A stretch of DNA of 31,329 nt, taken from positions 1-31,329 of the forward strand of contig CAYFZR010000054.1 of NCBI GenBank assembly GCA_964347835.1, in the 5' to 3' direction. Both the position numbers and the translations under genes were made by a program. This stretch comes from CAYFZR01 sp964347835 [NCBI: uncultured archaeon] (GTDB lineage: Archaea; CAYFZR01). Shown in pieces: positions 9,259-16,368 of the stretch. Under the pieces are notes generated by a model. That model did no database searches. It was not told the DNA's origin and saw only the letters and a program-made list of their open reading frames with translations. Each line of letters starts with the position of its first letter. Within the stretch, counting starts at the first letter, position 1.

Positions 9259-9285
9259 ATTTCAAGCCTTTCTGAAACTTGAAAT
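9259..9285. repeat. 8-bp hairpin between the GT-C gene and the RNA candidate
   Basis: ATTTCAAG at 9259-9266 is exactly complementary to CTTGAAAT at 9278-9285, with an 11-base gap. It lies about 90 bases after the GT-C stop and just before the TATA box of the RNA candidate. It may terminate the GT-C message or form part of the upstream control region; the sequence alone does not decide. Confidence 0.45.
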
Positions 9286-9295
9286 CTCTGAACAT

Positions 9296-9306
9296 AATAT
9301 ATTTAA
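9296..9306 (+). promoter_or_regulatory. TATA box for the structured RNA at 9330
   Basis: AATATATTTAAGG is one of the best TATA-like elements in the window. Its centre lies about 28 bases before G9330, the first base of the first RNA hairpin, which is the spacing expected between an archaeal TATA box and transcription start. No start codon with a ribosome site follows until 9561. Confidence 0.6.
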
Positions 9307-9329
9307 GGATATACTTACAAACTAATATT

Positions 9330-9547
9330 GCCCTTGCACGAAGATCGTTGTGATTAATGATCAACGAGGCAAGGCAAGGGCTACATTCTGCACCTTTTGG
9401 GTCCCTCTGAGAGTATGGTATGAATCCTAACGATGAACTGATGGCCAACCCAGGTGCAGTACACATGCCCCGCGAGGAGGGTCAACTTGTAGGAGGCGAG
9501 ATGAGAGGTCTATCTATGAATACAAGGCGTTAACTCCGGGGCATACT
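9330..9547 (+). ncRNA. Candidate structured RNA, three tandem hairpins, H/ACA-guide-like
   Basis: About 218 bases without a protein gene. Three hairpins follow each other, each closed by a perfect 8-bp helix: 9330-9337 with 9374-9381; 9388-9395 with 9452-9459; 9465-9472 with 9537-9544. The first two are each followed by T and then ACA (9383-9385 and 9461-9463); the third is followed by ACT. Hairpin 1 has an internal loop (9338-9345 against 9367-9373), a 5-bp upper stem CGTTG/CAACG and a top loop TGA-TTAAT-GAT that can form U-U, G-A and A-G pairs, as in an L7Ae-type K-loop. The distance from the pocket to ACA is 16 bases. These are features of archaeal H/ACA pseudouridine guides. Hairpins 2 and 3 fit less exactly. 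A cis-acting leader of the next gene is an alternative. Confidence 0.6.
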
Positions 9548-9560
9548 TCATGGTGATTTC

Positions 9561-9887
9561 ATGCAAGAAATCATTAAAAATACTGAAGGTGGAGTATTGA
9601 TAGATATTGAGGTTATCCCCAGATCAAATATGGATAAAATAACTGGAATAAACGAATGGAGAAAAAGATTGGAGGTAAAGATTAAGGAGAAACCTGTTAA
9701 CGATAGAGCAAACGCAAGTATTATAAGATTATTTAGTAAAAACCTCGGCGTTAAACCCAGTTCAGTTAAGATTGTGAGAGGAAATAAAAGCAGACAGAAG
9801 ACGATAAGAATTGAAGGAGACAGCGAGACCTTAACAAAAATACTAGAGAGATGGTTAAGTGGATACGAAAGACATAAAAAAGATTGA
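9561..9887 (+). CDS. DUF167 / YggU-family protein
   Basis: 108 residues of the small alpha/beta DUF167 family (COG1872), found in all domains and of unknown function. Diagnostic features are the strand IDIEVIPRSNMDKI, the conserved LEVKIKEKPVNDRANASII block, and VKIVRGNKSRQKTIRI. GGTGAT three bases before the ATG is a good ribosome site, lying directly after the structured RNA candidate. The end overlaps the next gene by 29 bases, so both are probably made from one message. Length is typical of the family. Confidence 0.9.
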   Translation: MQEIIKNTEGGVLIDIEVIPRSNMDKITGINEWRKRLEVKIKEKPVNDRANASIIRLFSKNLGVKPSSVKIVRGNKSRQKTIRIEGDSETLTKILERWLSGYERHKKD

Positions 9888-10263
9888 AAGGATAGAAGAA
9901 TGGATTCAGGGACTCAAACAAGCCAACGAAAAAAATCCTATTATTGTTGAAGGAAAGAAAGATAAAGAAGCCCTTAGAAAATTAGGCATCTCGGGAGAGA
10001 TATATACAATTCAAAGTTTAGGTAGTTTGACAGCAGTAATTGATAATATTTCCAATCACGGAGAGGTGATCGTCCTCACAGACCTTGACCGAAAGGGTAC
10101 TTCAATTTATAAGAAAGTTAAGAAAAGGTTGGAAAGTCGGGGAATCAAGGTAGTATACAGATATAGGAGAGATCTCAGAGAAATTGCAAGAATAAATAAC
10201 GTCGAATCCCTTTATTCCCATATAAAAAGAGCAAGACAAAATTTAGGTTTGGATGAGGTTTAG
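9859..10263 (+). CDS. Small Toprim-domain protein (UPF0292-like)
   Basis: 134 residues containing a stand-alone Toprim fold: IIVEGKKDKEAL (the conserved glutamate, about residue 31) and VIVLTDLDRKG (the DxD pair), followed by a basic C-terminal part with YRRDLREIARINNVESL. Such mini-Toprim proteins are common in archaea and are suspected to act on RNA or DNA, as do the related Toprim parts of DnaG, topoisomerases and RNase M5; the substrate is unproven. Start is GTG 9859, 29 bases inside the DUF167 gene, since no later in-frame start precedes the catalytic glutamate. The following dnaG also carries a Toprim domain. Confidence 0.82.
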   Translation: MDTKDIKKIERIEEWIQGLKQANEKNPIIVEGKKDKEALRKLGISGEIYTIQSLGSLTAVIDNISNHGEVIVLTDLDRKGTSIYKKVKKRLESRGIKVVYRYRRDLREIARINNVESLYSHIKRARQNLGLDEV

Positions 10264-10317
10264 TATCTTGGTATAATAAAAAGACGATATGTATATTGAT
10301 TTAAACAGGTGAAGTTT

Positions 10318-10350
10318 ATGTCAGGATCATTTAATCTTGACGAGTATTAG
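10318..10350 (+). other. Possible 10-codon leader ORF before dnaG
   Basis: ATG at 10318 is preceded by AGGTGAAG at good ribosome-site spacing and reads MSGSFNLDEY before TAG at 10348. It lies in the 127-base gap between the Toprim gene and dnaG. It could be a regulatory upstream ORF or chance. Nothing in the peptide is recognisable. Confidence 0.25.
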
Positions 10351-10390
10351 CGAAAAATACGTTGCTTTTTAACCTTCTAGGAGGGATTGT

Positions 10391-11593
10391 ATGGATAAAG
10401 ACGAACTTGGGACTACTAAGTATATGGTTCATGCTATTATCGATGCAGATGGAGTCGTAGAGAAGCCTGATGTTGTTGGCGCCATATTCGGTCAAACGGA
10501 AGGTTTGCTTGGAAGTGACTTAGACCTGAGAGAACTGCAGAAAACTGGCAGGATAGGAAGAATAGAGGTAGAAATAAAGTCAGAAGGAGGTAAATCTAAA
10601 GGCTCCATAAGTGTACCGTCAAGCCTTGACAAAGTCGAAACAGCGATATTAGCCTCAGCATTAGAGACAATAGATAGAGTAGGACCCTGCACCGCTCACA
10701 TTAAAATAGATAAAATTGAAGATGTTCGAACCACGAAAAGAAGAAAGATCATTGAAAGGTCTAAGGAGATATTGGGTACCCTAATAGATGAATTAGGTCC
10801 CGAGAGTCAGGAACTTGCCGAAGAAGTAAGACAGGCAGTGAGAATAAAAGAAATCGTGGAATACGGGCCAGAAAATTTGCCTTCAGGACCCAATATAGCG
10901 GAATCAGATACCATAATTGTTGTAGAAGGCAGGGCAGATGTGCTAAATCTCTTAAAAGATGGAATCAGGAATGCAATCGCAGTAGAAGGTACAAAGATTC
11001 CAAAAACAATCATGGATTTAAGCAAAGAAAAGATTTTGATAGCCTTTGTGGACGGAGACAGAGGTGGAGAACTTATATTAAAAGAACTGTTACAAACAAC
11101 GGATGTTGACTATATCGCCAGAGCTCCGGAGGGAAAAGAGGTCGAAGAACTCACAAAGAAAGAAATAATCAAGTCATTGAGGAACAAGATTCCTGTTGAG
11201 CAGATAACCACCTTTTACAGCCCTACAAGAAGAGAAGAAACAAAACACAAAACATTTCAAATCCAAAAATCAGCGGAAAAGATTTTTAAGCCTGATGATG
11301 ACCTATTGAGGTTCGGCCTAATTTTGAACGACCTATCAGGATCCTTAAAGGCCCACTTATATGACAGTGAGATCAATCTAGTAGACGAGGTTCCGGTAAG
11401 AGATCTTGCAAAATGTTTGGATGAGTCAAAGAACGACATATACGCTATAGTCTTCGATGGTGTTGTTACTCAAAGACTCGTTGATATTGCGACTGAGAAA
11501 GGATTGACATATGTAATTGGAGCAAGACTGGGCAACATTGTAAAAAGACCTCTTGGACTTAAGATATTAACTTTAAAGGAGTTAAATCAGTAG
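10391..11593 (+). CDS. dnaG: Archaeal DnaG-type primase protein
   Basis: 400 residues matching archaeal DnaG: the N-terminal archaeal domain starting TTKYMVHAIIDADGVVEKPDVVGAIFGQTEGLL, then a Toprim domain with IIVVEGRADVLNLL (E179) and FVDGDRGGELI (D221, D223). In archaea DnaG can prime DNA in vitro but is also a core part of the exosome, where it recruits poly(A)-rich RNA. GGAGGG lies seven bases before the ATG. The upstream Toprim gene is separated by 127 bases, so a promoter of its own is possible. Full length and complete active-site acids; no zinc-binding or helicase domain, as expected for the archaeal form. Confidence 0.93.
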   Translation: MDKDELGTTKYMVHAIIDADGVVEKPDVVGAIFGQTEGLLGSDLDLRELQKTGRIGRIEVEIKSEGGKSKGSISVPSSLDKVETAILASALETIDRVGPCTAHIKIDKIEDVRTTKRRKIIERSKEILGTLIDELGPESQELAEEVRQAVRIKEIVEYGPENLPSGPNIAESDTIIVVEGRADVLNLLKDGIRNAIAVEGTKIPKTIMDLSKEKILIAFVDGDRGGELILKELLQTTDVDYIARAPEGKEVEELTKKEIIKSLRNKIPVEQITTFYSPTRREETKHKTFQIQKSAEKIFKPDDDLLRFGLILNDLSGSLKAHLYDSEINLVDEVPVRDLAKCLDESKNDIYAIVFDGVVTQRLVDIATEKGLTYVIGARLGNIVKRPLGLKILTLKELNQ

Positions 11594-11837
11594 AAGGGGG
11601 TAACGCACCAAAATCATAGATTTTATGCGTGCCAATAATCTTCGATTAGAAGGGGGCAATATTGCATTTTATACTGTAATTATCTTATCCTACCTTATCG
11701 CTCCCTTTCTAATCCCCCATATAAAGAAGGGGGCATCACCCCCTCTCTAATCCCCCATATAATATTTAGAGTAGAAAGCAAATGTAGAGTAGAAAACGAT
11801 CCATTTGGTACCGTTAATAAAATATCTTTCTTTTGAT

Positions 11838-11858
11838 CGAACTTTTTTTAAAAGTTCG
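11838..11858. terminator. Hairpin with T/A-rich stem, possible two-way terminator
   Basis: CGAACTTTT (11838-11846) and AAAAGTTCG (11850-11858) form a 9-bp stem with a 3-base loop. It lies between convergent dnaG and the BtrH-like gene, where termination is needed on both strands. Archaeal termination relies mainly on T tracts, which this element also supplies on either strand. Confidence 0.4.
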
Positions 11859-11864
11859 TTGCGG

Positions 11865-11885
11865 ATGGAACGAGCCACGTTCCAT
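11865..11885. repeat. 8-bp hairpin overlapping a direct repeat
   Basis: ATGGAACG (11865-11872) pairs exactly with CGTTCCAT (11878-11885) around a 5-base loop. Its right half also contains the first copy of CGAGCCACGTT. The combination of inverted and direct repeats suggests local duplication in the spacer. Confidence 0.45.
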
Positions 11886-11923
11886 AGCGAGCCACGTTGC
11901 CTTATCGCCCCCTCTCTACATCC

Positions 11924-12913
11924 CTATGATAGTATACCTCCCAGAGAGCTTAAGGTGTTTTCCTCATCATCTGCAATCTCGAGAATCAAATTTTTTATCT
12001 TGGTAGTATCTTCTCCTTCGGGAATGCTTCTTATCATATAAGCAACATCGGTCCATTTTTCGCCGACTTTATGATATTTATCCGATAAAATCGAGAGATC
12101 TTCGTTTTTTAATATTTCAGAAGCCTCGTTTAAGAATCTTGAATAAAGGTATCTAAAACATCCGCCTCCGGTTCCGGCCTCTTCTAACATTACGTAGGTC
12201 ATTTCATAGCCCTGATGGAATTTTTTAGGTGTATAATCACGAGGCCATTTCATTATTTCATTGGCGAGGTGGCGAATTCCTTTAATACCTAAATTTTTTA
12301 TCGGTGGTTTCAACATGAAATCTACGGTTTTATCTATGGCTCTTTTAATTGCTCCATCGATCGGGGGCATTTCGGGTGGAAATTTAAAAATTAAGTACTT
12401 ATTCTGGGGGGGAAATGGCTTAAATTTGGAAGATCTTGCTTTTTCGAGTTCTTCCAAGAGTACCTTTTGCAAATTCTCATAAGATGTATCCGCTACGTAA
12501 GCCACTCCTTCTTCCTCATCTAATCCTGCGATAACGATAACGTGAGCGCCGAAATGTGCTTCCTCAGGTAACTGGAGGTAACTCAAATAAGCCATATCAA
12601 CGTGCACCATAACTGGGATATCGTTATAAATGAAATCTTTTAATGATTCATAAGCCTTCTTAACACTTGTCGTCTTTTTAATCTCCAGAGAGACATTTAA
12701 ATTCTCACATAGATTTTTATCGAGATCGAGGACGCCAATTCTTCCACCTACGAAAGGAAATGACATTTGCCTTGTCTTCCAGTATACAAAACTCAGTCCA
12801 CTACCCAGTCCAAAAATCATAGGTTCTGTGAAATTAAAGCCATGGTACTCAAACACGTCTCTTAGAGCAGAGGAGTCGCAGTGCACACCCGGACGATGAA
12901 TGAAATTTTTCAT
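11924..12913 (-). CDS. BtrH N-terminal-type / DUF4872 protein, predicted cysteine acyltransferase or peptidase fold
   Basis: 329 residues from the ATG at 12913, chosen because GGAGGAC lies just before it; an upstream ATG at 12937 would add eight basic residues. The start HRPGVHCDSSALRDVFEYHG followed by FGLGSGLSFVYW matches the BtrH N-terminal domain, which has a papain/C39-like fold. A likely triad is C12, H124 (HFGAHVIVIAG) and D142 (VADTS). The C-terminal half resembles the DUF4872 region of the same proteins. BtrH in butirosin synthesis moves an acyl chain from a carrier protein to an amine; the archaeal substrate is unknown. It is divergent from the archaetidylserine genes across about 76 bases. 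Family assignment is good, function open. Confidence 0.78.
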   Translation of the reverse strand: MKNFIHRPGVHCDSSALRDVFEYHGFNFTEPMIFGLGSGLSFVYWKTRQMSFPFVGGRIGVLDLDKNLCENLNVSLEIKKTTSVKKAYESLKDFIYNDIPVMVHVDMAYLSYLQLPEEAHFGAHVIVIAGLDEEEGVAYVADTSYENLQKVLLEELEKARSSKFKPFPPQNKYLIFKFPPEMPPIDGAIKRAIDKTVDFMLKPPIKNLGIKGIRHLANEIMKWPRDYTPKKFHQGYEMTYVMLEEAGTGGGCFRYLYSRFLNEASEILKNEDLSILSDKYHKVGEKWTDVAYMIRSIPEGEDTTKIKNLILEIADDEENTLSSLGGILS

Positions 12914-12939
12914 TTTTGTCCTCCTTACTTTTATCAAGA

Positions 12940-12956
12940 AATTTAAATATTTTTAG
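12940..12956. promoter_or_regulatory. Shared TATA-rich region between divergent genes
   Basis: AAATTTAAATATTTTTAG lies in the 76-base gap between the BtrH-like gene (leftward) and the archaetidylserine decarboxylase gene (rightward). The near-symmetric TTTAAATA core can be read as a TATA box on both strands at plausible distance from each start. Which direction uses it cannot be told from sequence. Confidence 0.4.
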
Positions 12957-12989
12957 ATAGTAAAAAGATAACTCAGTGGTGTTATTCTG

Positions 12990-13637
12990 GTGGAACGGTC
13001 CATGCATGATTACCACAAAGTATCCGCATTATTCTTGATAGTGGGCGGTATTGTGTATACGCTAGTCCATCCTGTTTTGATAACGCCTTTCGTTGGTTTA
13101 ATTTTATTCAATGAGGTTTTTAACCGAGATCCTGAGAGGAATATTCCCGAAGGGAATGTCGTAGTCTCTCCCGCTGACGGTAGAGTAATCGAGATCAAAG
13201 AAATTGAGGAAGGAGAATCCTTCTACGGATATTCGTTAGATGGGTCTTTTATTCAAGTAGGTATTTTTATGTCTCTTTTAGATGTGCACGTGAATCGTGC
13301 ACCTTTAAATGGCTTTGTAGAGAATGTTAAACACATTAAGGGGAGATTTTCGCCTTTAATATTTAGGGATTCTTCTGAAAATGAAAAAAATCTAATTTGG
13401 ATAAGAGATAGTGAGGGGTTTGTGTATTGTGTAGTGCAGATCGCAGGTTTTTTTGCAAGAAGGATCAAATGCTGGGTTAAAGAGGGGTACCACTTAAAAA
13501 CTGGTGAAAGATTCGGTAAAATTACATTCGGCTCGCGAGTAGATGTAATCCTACCAAAAGGAAACTGGAAGCTCATTGTATCCTTAAGACAAAAGGTAAA
13601 AGCAGGCGAAACCATATTATTCAAGAGGTGTAGTTAA
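12990..13637 (+). CDS. Archaetidylserine decarboxylase (phosphatidylserine decarboxylase family)
   Basis: 215 residues. Converts archaetidylserine to archaetidylethanolamine using a pyruvoyl group made by self-cleavage. Motifs seen: FNRDPERN, VVVSPADGRVIEI, FMSLLDVHVNRAP, VQIAGFFARRI and the cleavage site FGSRVDV, with Gly181-Ser182 as the bond that splits to form the pyruvoyl end. Short proteins of this size with FGSR are the archaeal/bacterial short-type Psd. Two hydrophobic spans at about 10-42 anchor it in the membrane. The start is GTG with GGTG eight bases before; an internal ATG four codons later is possible. Its stop overlaps the synthase start by one base. Confidence 0.93.
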   Translation: MERSMHDYHKVSALFLIVGGIVYTLVHPVLITPFVGLILFNEVFNRDPERNIPEGNVVVSPADGRVIEIKEIEEGESFYGYSLDGSFIQVGIFMSLLDVHVNRAPLNGFVENVKHIKGRFSPLIFRDSSENEKNLIWIRDSEGFVYCVVQIAGFFARRIKCWVKEGYHLKTGERFGKITFGSRVDVILPKGNWKLIVSLRQKVKAGETILFKRCS

Positions 13638-14359
13638 TGAGGATATCCACATTGGTGAAGAAGCCAGATATCGTTACGTTATTGAATGCTTTCTTTGGTT
13701 CATGCTCAATTTTTTCTTCTTACATGGGCAACTTTGATGCCGCTTCGAGGTTCATATTGCTTGCATTCATTGCTGATGGCTTGGATGGATGGATGGCAAG
13801 ATTGAAAGACAAATCTACAGATTTCGGGCTTAATCTTGATTCTCTATCTGACTGCATATCTTTTGGGGTCGCTCCTGCCCTCCTCATATGGGGTTCCAAT
13901 CTAGCACCTCAAAATTTAGCGGTGATGATTGCATCAATAGCATTGATATTATGCGGAGTTTTAAGGCTTGCAAGATTTAACGTGCTTGCGGGTAAGACTG
14001 GAGGAAGAATTTTCGTTGGTTTACCCATTCCTACGATTGGATTACTATTTGCTACATTATGGCTATCAAAAATCAATATACCGGGCATACTGGTTGTTAT
14101 ACTAGCCTACCTCACAGCCTTGCTTATGATAAGCACTATACCTTATCCGAATTTTAAGGTATTAATCAACTATCCTAGAGGGATGTTAATGGGGTTTTTA
14201 GTTGGTTTTGCCCTTCTCATGACTATAATACTCCCCGAAAAAGGTCAGTTTTTCTTTCCAAAGTTCTTGCTTGCCGCAATACTTTTGTATGTATGCGTGT
14301 CTCCATTTTACCAGTGGAAAAAAGAGCAGTCACTACCAGCAATAGATAGTTTAGACTGA
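13637..14359 (+). CDS. CDP-archaeol:serine phosphotransferase (archaetidylserine synthase)
   Basis: 240-residue CDP-alcohol phosphatidyltransferase. The signature D-G-x2-A-R-x8-G-x3-D-x3-D is complete: DGWMAR, eight residues, then GLNLDSLSD. It is followed by CISFGVAPALL, which is typical of the serine-using branch. About seven membrane spans. It makes archaetidylserine from CDP-archaeol and serine, the substrate of the decarboxylase encoded just before it (TAATG overlap), so the pair forms a two-step route to the ethanolamine head group. The order decarboxylase-synthase with overlap supports the substrate call; inositol as the head group is less likely. Confidence 0.92.
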   Translation: MRISTLVKKPDIVTLLNAFFGSCSIFSSYMGNFDAASRFILLAFIADGLDGWMARLKDKSTDFGLNLDSLSDCISFGVAPALLIWGSNLAPQNLAVMIASIALILCGVLRLARFNVLAGKTGGRIFVGLPIPTIGLLFATLWLSKINIPGILVVILAYLTALLMISTIPYPNFKVLINYPRGMLMGFLVGFALLMTIILPEKGQFFFPKFLLAAILLYVCVSPFYQWKKEQSLPAIDSLD

Positions 14360-14378
14360 TTTACGTCTGGAGAGCACG

Positions 14379-15608
14379 ATGGTAAGACCTCCAAGTAGGA
14401 AGAACATCTGTGTTATATGCAAAGGATCCAGATTACTTTGTGGTAGAAGTAGTTGCTCGATTCTTTCTAAAATAGATTCTATCGTAAAATTTAAGCATAA
14501 ATTCATATCAAAAGAGATATTTGGGTCTTCTCCGCCTTCTGCCTTTGTAGGATACAGAGGATATCCAAAGGTGTACGCGGGACCGATGGTGCCTCCCTTT
14601 TTGGGTGATACAAGCATGCTTGATATGTCAGAAAGATGGTTTGGATTGCCTATACAAGATATAATAGACTTCAGATCACAGTTGTTGAGAACTCGAACTC
14701 AGATCGATATAAAGAGCCCATCGAAAATATTTGATGCCGTTCAAGAAATTGTACTCGCATCAAAGCCGGTAGATACAGAGATAAAACTGGCAAAAGAACC
14801 CAGATTTAAGATGAGTTTCTCTGACTTTGAACAACCCATGGGCCCCTCGGCGCCTCTAATATCCATAAAAGTTACAGAAAATCCAAAAGTACCGCGATAT
14901 ATAGAAAATATTGCATCTGATGCTGATCTAAAAGCAGATAGCGCATTGGTAAAACTTTACGATCACGATATTCCCTTGTCTCATCTTGTTAGGGTATTTT
15001 CGGTAGGTCTCCTCGGTAAAGAAAGCAAAAGAAGACTTGTTCCTACTAGATGGGCAATAACTGCCGTAGACGACATTGTTTCAAAAAATTTGATGAGCAC
15101 TATAAAAGATTATCCTACAATAGAAGATTATCAAGTCTTTTATTCGGACTATCTGGATAATCGTTTTTTTATTTTACTGATACCTACCGCATGGTGTTTC
15201 GAACAACTGGAAGCATGGTCTCCAGAGAGCATATGGGCTTGTGGTAGTACGACTATCGTTTCAGATCACGAGTTCTATAAAGGAAGATTCGATTATGCAA
15301 GCAATGTTACGGGCGCATACTATGCAGGTAGACTAGCAGTTTGTGAGCATCTCATGAGAGAAAGAAGACAAGCCGGTGTGATAATATTTAGGGAAGTTCA
15401 CAAAGGGTACTACATTCCATTAGGAGTGTGGCAAATAAGGGAAAATGTGAGAAATGCCATGAAAAAAGAGCCCGTGCTGTTTGAAGATTTAGACAGTGCT
15501 TTGAACTACATCTCTTCAAGACTAAAAATACCTATGGAAAAATGGAAAAGTCAGAGCCAAATATTGGAATACATAAAAAAACAAAGGTCTATCCTAGATT
15601 TCTTTTAG
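14379..15608 (+). CDS. nreA: NreA-type DNA repair protein (COG1602)
   Basis: 409 residues of the archaeal Nre family, linked genetically to tolerance of DNA damage. An N-terminal four-cysteine zinc site is visible (C11, C14, C21, C26 in CVICKG...CGRSSC), followed by conserved FVGYRGYPKVYAGPMVPP and the later AWSPESIWACGSTT and ASNVTGAYYAGRLAV blocks. The last eight residues, QRSILDFF, form a textbook PCNA-binding PIP box, as known for NreA, placing it at the sliding clamp. Biochemical activity is not settled. GGAG precedes the ATG. Its 3' end overlaps the convergent deacetylase gene by 20 bases. Confidence 0.93.
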   Translation: MVRPPSRKNICVICKGSRLLCGRSSCSILSKIDSIVKFKHKFISKEIFGSSPPSAFVGYRGYPKVYAGPMVPPFLGDTSMLDMSERWFGLPIQDIIDFRSQLLRTRTQIDIKSPSKIFDAVQEIVLASKPVDTEIKLAKEPRFKMSFSDFEQPMGPSAPLISIKVTENPKVPRYIENIASDADLKADSALVKLYDHDIPLSHLVRVFSVGLLGKESKRRLVPTRWAITAVDDIVSKNLMSTIKDYPTIEDYQVFYSDYLDNRFFILLIPTAWCFEQLEAWSPESIWACGSTTIVSDHEFYKGRFDYASNVTGAYYAGRLAVCEHLMRERRQAGVIIFREVHKGYYIPLGVWQIRENVRNAMKKEPVLFEDLDSALNYISSRLKIPMEKWKSQSQILEYIKKQRSILDFF

Positions 15609-16299
15609 AATTGTCCCTTGCTAAATCGGAGAGATTCCTAAAGTCATCTCTTTCTTTCGCGGTTTTCAAAAAATCCTCAAATGTATTTTGAATCCAAGCA
15701 CCACATCTAAAGCCTAAAAATCTGGGTCTTACATGATTTAATTTAACATATTCCCACGGATGGGTATAAAAAACTACATTTTTTCTTTCTAATATCCTTT
15801 GGACAACTTTTTTTCCACCAATCCTCAATGTTGAGGTGCAAGCAGGCCTTTCTAAACCAAATAAGTTGGTAGGGGTTATTGGCACCTCTATAATCCCATT
15901 TACTTCATTTATGCAGTTTCCTATACTAGAAGAACTATATAAGTAGTTTAATTTCTGTAGATATTCGTATGTATTGTTGTTTAGATGCAAATATGGCGCC
16001 CTGTATCCGATTACTTTACAAAAACCCTTCAATATACGAGTTGCTTCCTCAATTTCGTTTGAATTGGTAATTTTGTTATGGTCAAAACTATGGCAACCAA
16101 TCTCAAATCCATGTTCAACTAGATTTTCTACTTCATCAGGAAATCTCTCTGCTACATCGGATGTTACGAAAAAAGTTGGATTTACATCGTATTTTGTTAC
16201 CATACTTAATAATTTAGGTAACCCCTCCTCAACGCCCTTGTAACTATTGCCGTAAGGTGGCAAATCTTGTTCTAGGTCCACGGTTATTACAACAGACAT
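15589..16299 (-). CDS. Polysaccharide deacetylase (NodB-type, carbohydrate esterase 4)
   Basis: 236 residues, cytoplasmic (no signal peptide). NodB motifs: SVVITVDLEQD (catalytic aspartate region), FEIGCHSFDHN (metal ligands H70 and H74), VIGYRAPY (R100), and VVFYTHPWEY (late histidine). These enzymes remove acetyl or related groups from sugars using a divalent metal; the archaeal substrate here may be a glycan or glycolipid precursor. It follows the GpgS gene on the same strand after 69 bases. The C-terminus overlaps nreA tail to tail by 20 bases. Family firm, substrate unknown. Confidence 0.85.
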   Translation of the reverse strand: MSVVITVDLEQDLPPYGNSYKGVEEGLPKLLSMVTKYDVNPTFFVTSDVAERFPDEVENLVEHGFEIGCHSFDHNKITNSNEIEEATRILKGFCKVIGYRAPYLHLNNNTYEYLQKLNYLYSSSSIGNCINEVNGIIEVPITPTNLFGLERPACTSTLRIGGKKVVQRILERKNVVFYTHPWEYVKLNHVRPRFLGFRCGAWIQNTFEDFLKTAKERDDFRNLSDLARDNSKRNLG

Positions 16300-16368
16300 C
16301 TTCCACCACTTTCTACTGTGACTAACATCTTTTTGTCAATGGTGTTTATCCAATTTTCGCTCTCGAAT

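Larger units (their letters stand above)
11594..11923. repeat. Repeat-rich 330-base spacer between convergent genes
   Basis: No coding region is supported here. It holds a 16-base direct repeat CTAATCCCCCATATAA at 11709-11724 and 11747-11762, several GAAGGGGG-type patches (near 11594, 11650 and 11727), an 11-base direct repeat CGAGCCACGTT at 11871-11881 and 11888-11898, and two perfect hairpins listed separately. The C/G-block pattern differs from the A/T-rich spacers elsewhere in the window. It may be a two-way termination zone or the remains of a small mobile repeat; no transposase or clear terminal repeats were found. Confidence 0.55.

Noticed and set aside
9254-9466. 70-codon reverse-strand ORF across the RNA candidate
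   Set aside because: No ribosome site, no recognisable protein pattern, and it runs through the perfect RNA helices whose pairing explains the sequence better.
9330-9547. RNase P RNA, SRP RNA or a transposon-linked guide RNA
   Set aside because: The conserved P4 sequences of RNase P and the SRP domain IV loop are absent, there is no helix joining the two ends, and no TnpB- or transposase-like gene is near.
11690-11770. CRISPR-like repeat pair CTAATCCCCCATATAA
   Set aside because: Only two copies, 38 bases apart start to start, with no further units and no cas genes.
14379-15608. Frameshift or truncation at the nreA/deacetylase tail overlap
   Set aside because: Both proteins are full length; nreA ends in an intact PIP box, so the 20-base convergent overlap is genuine.
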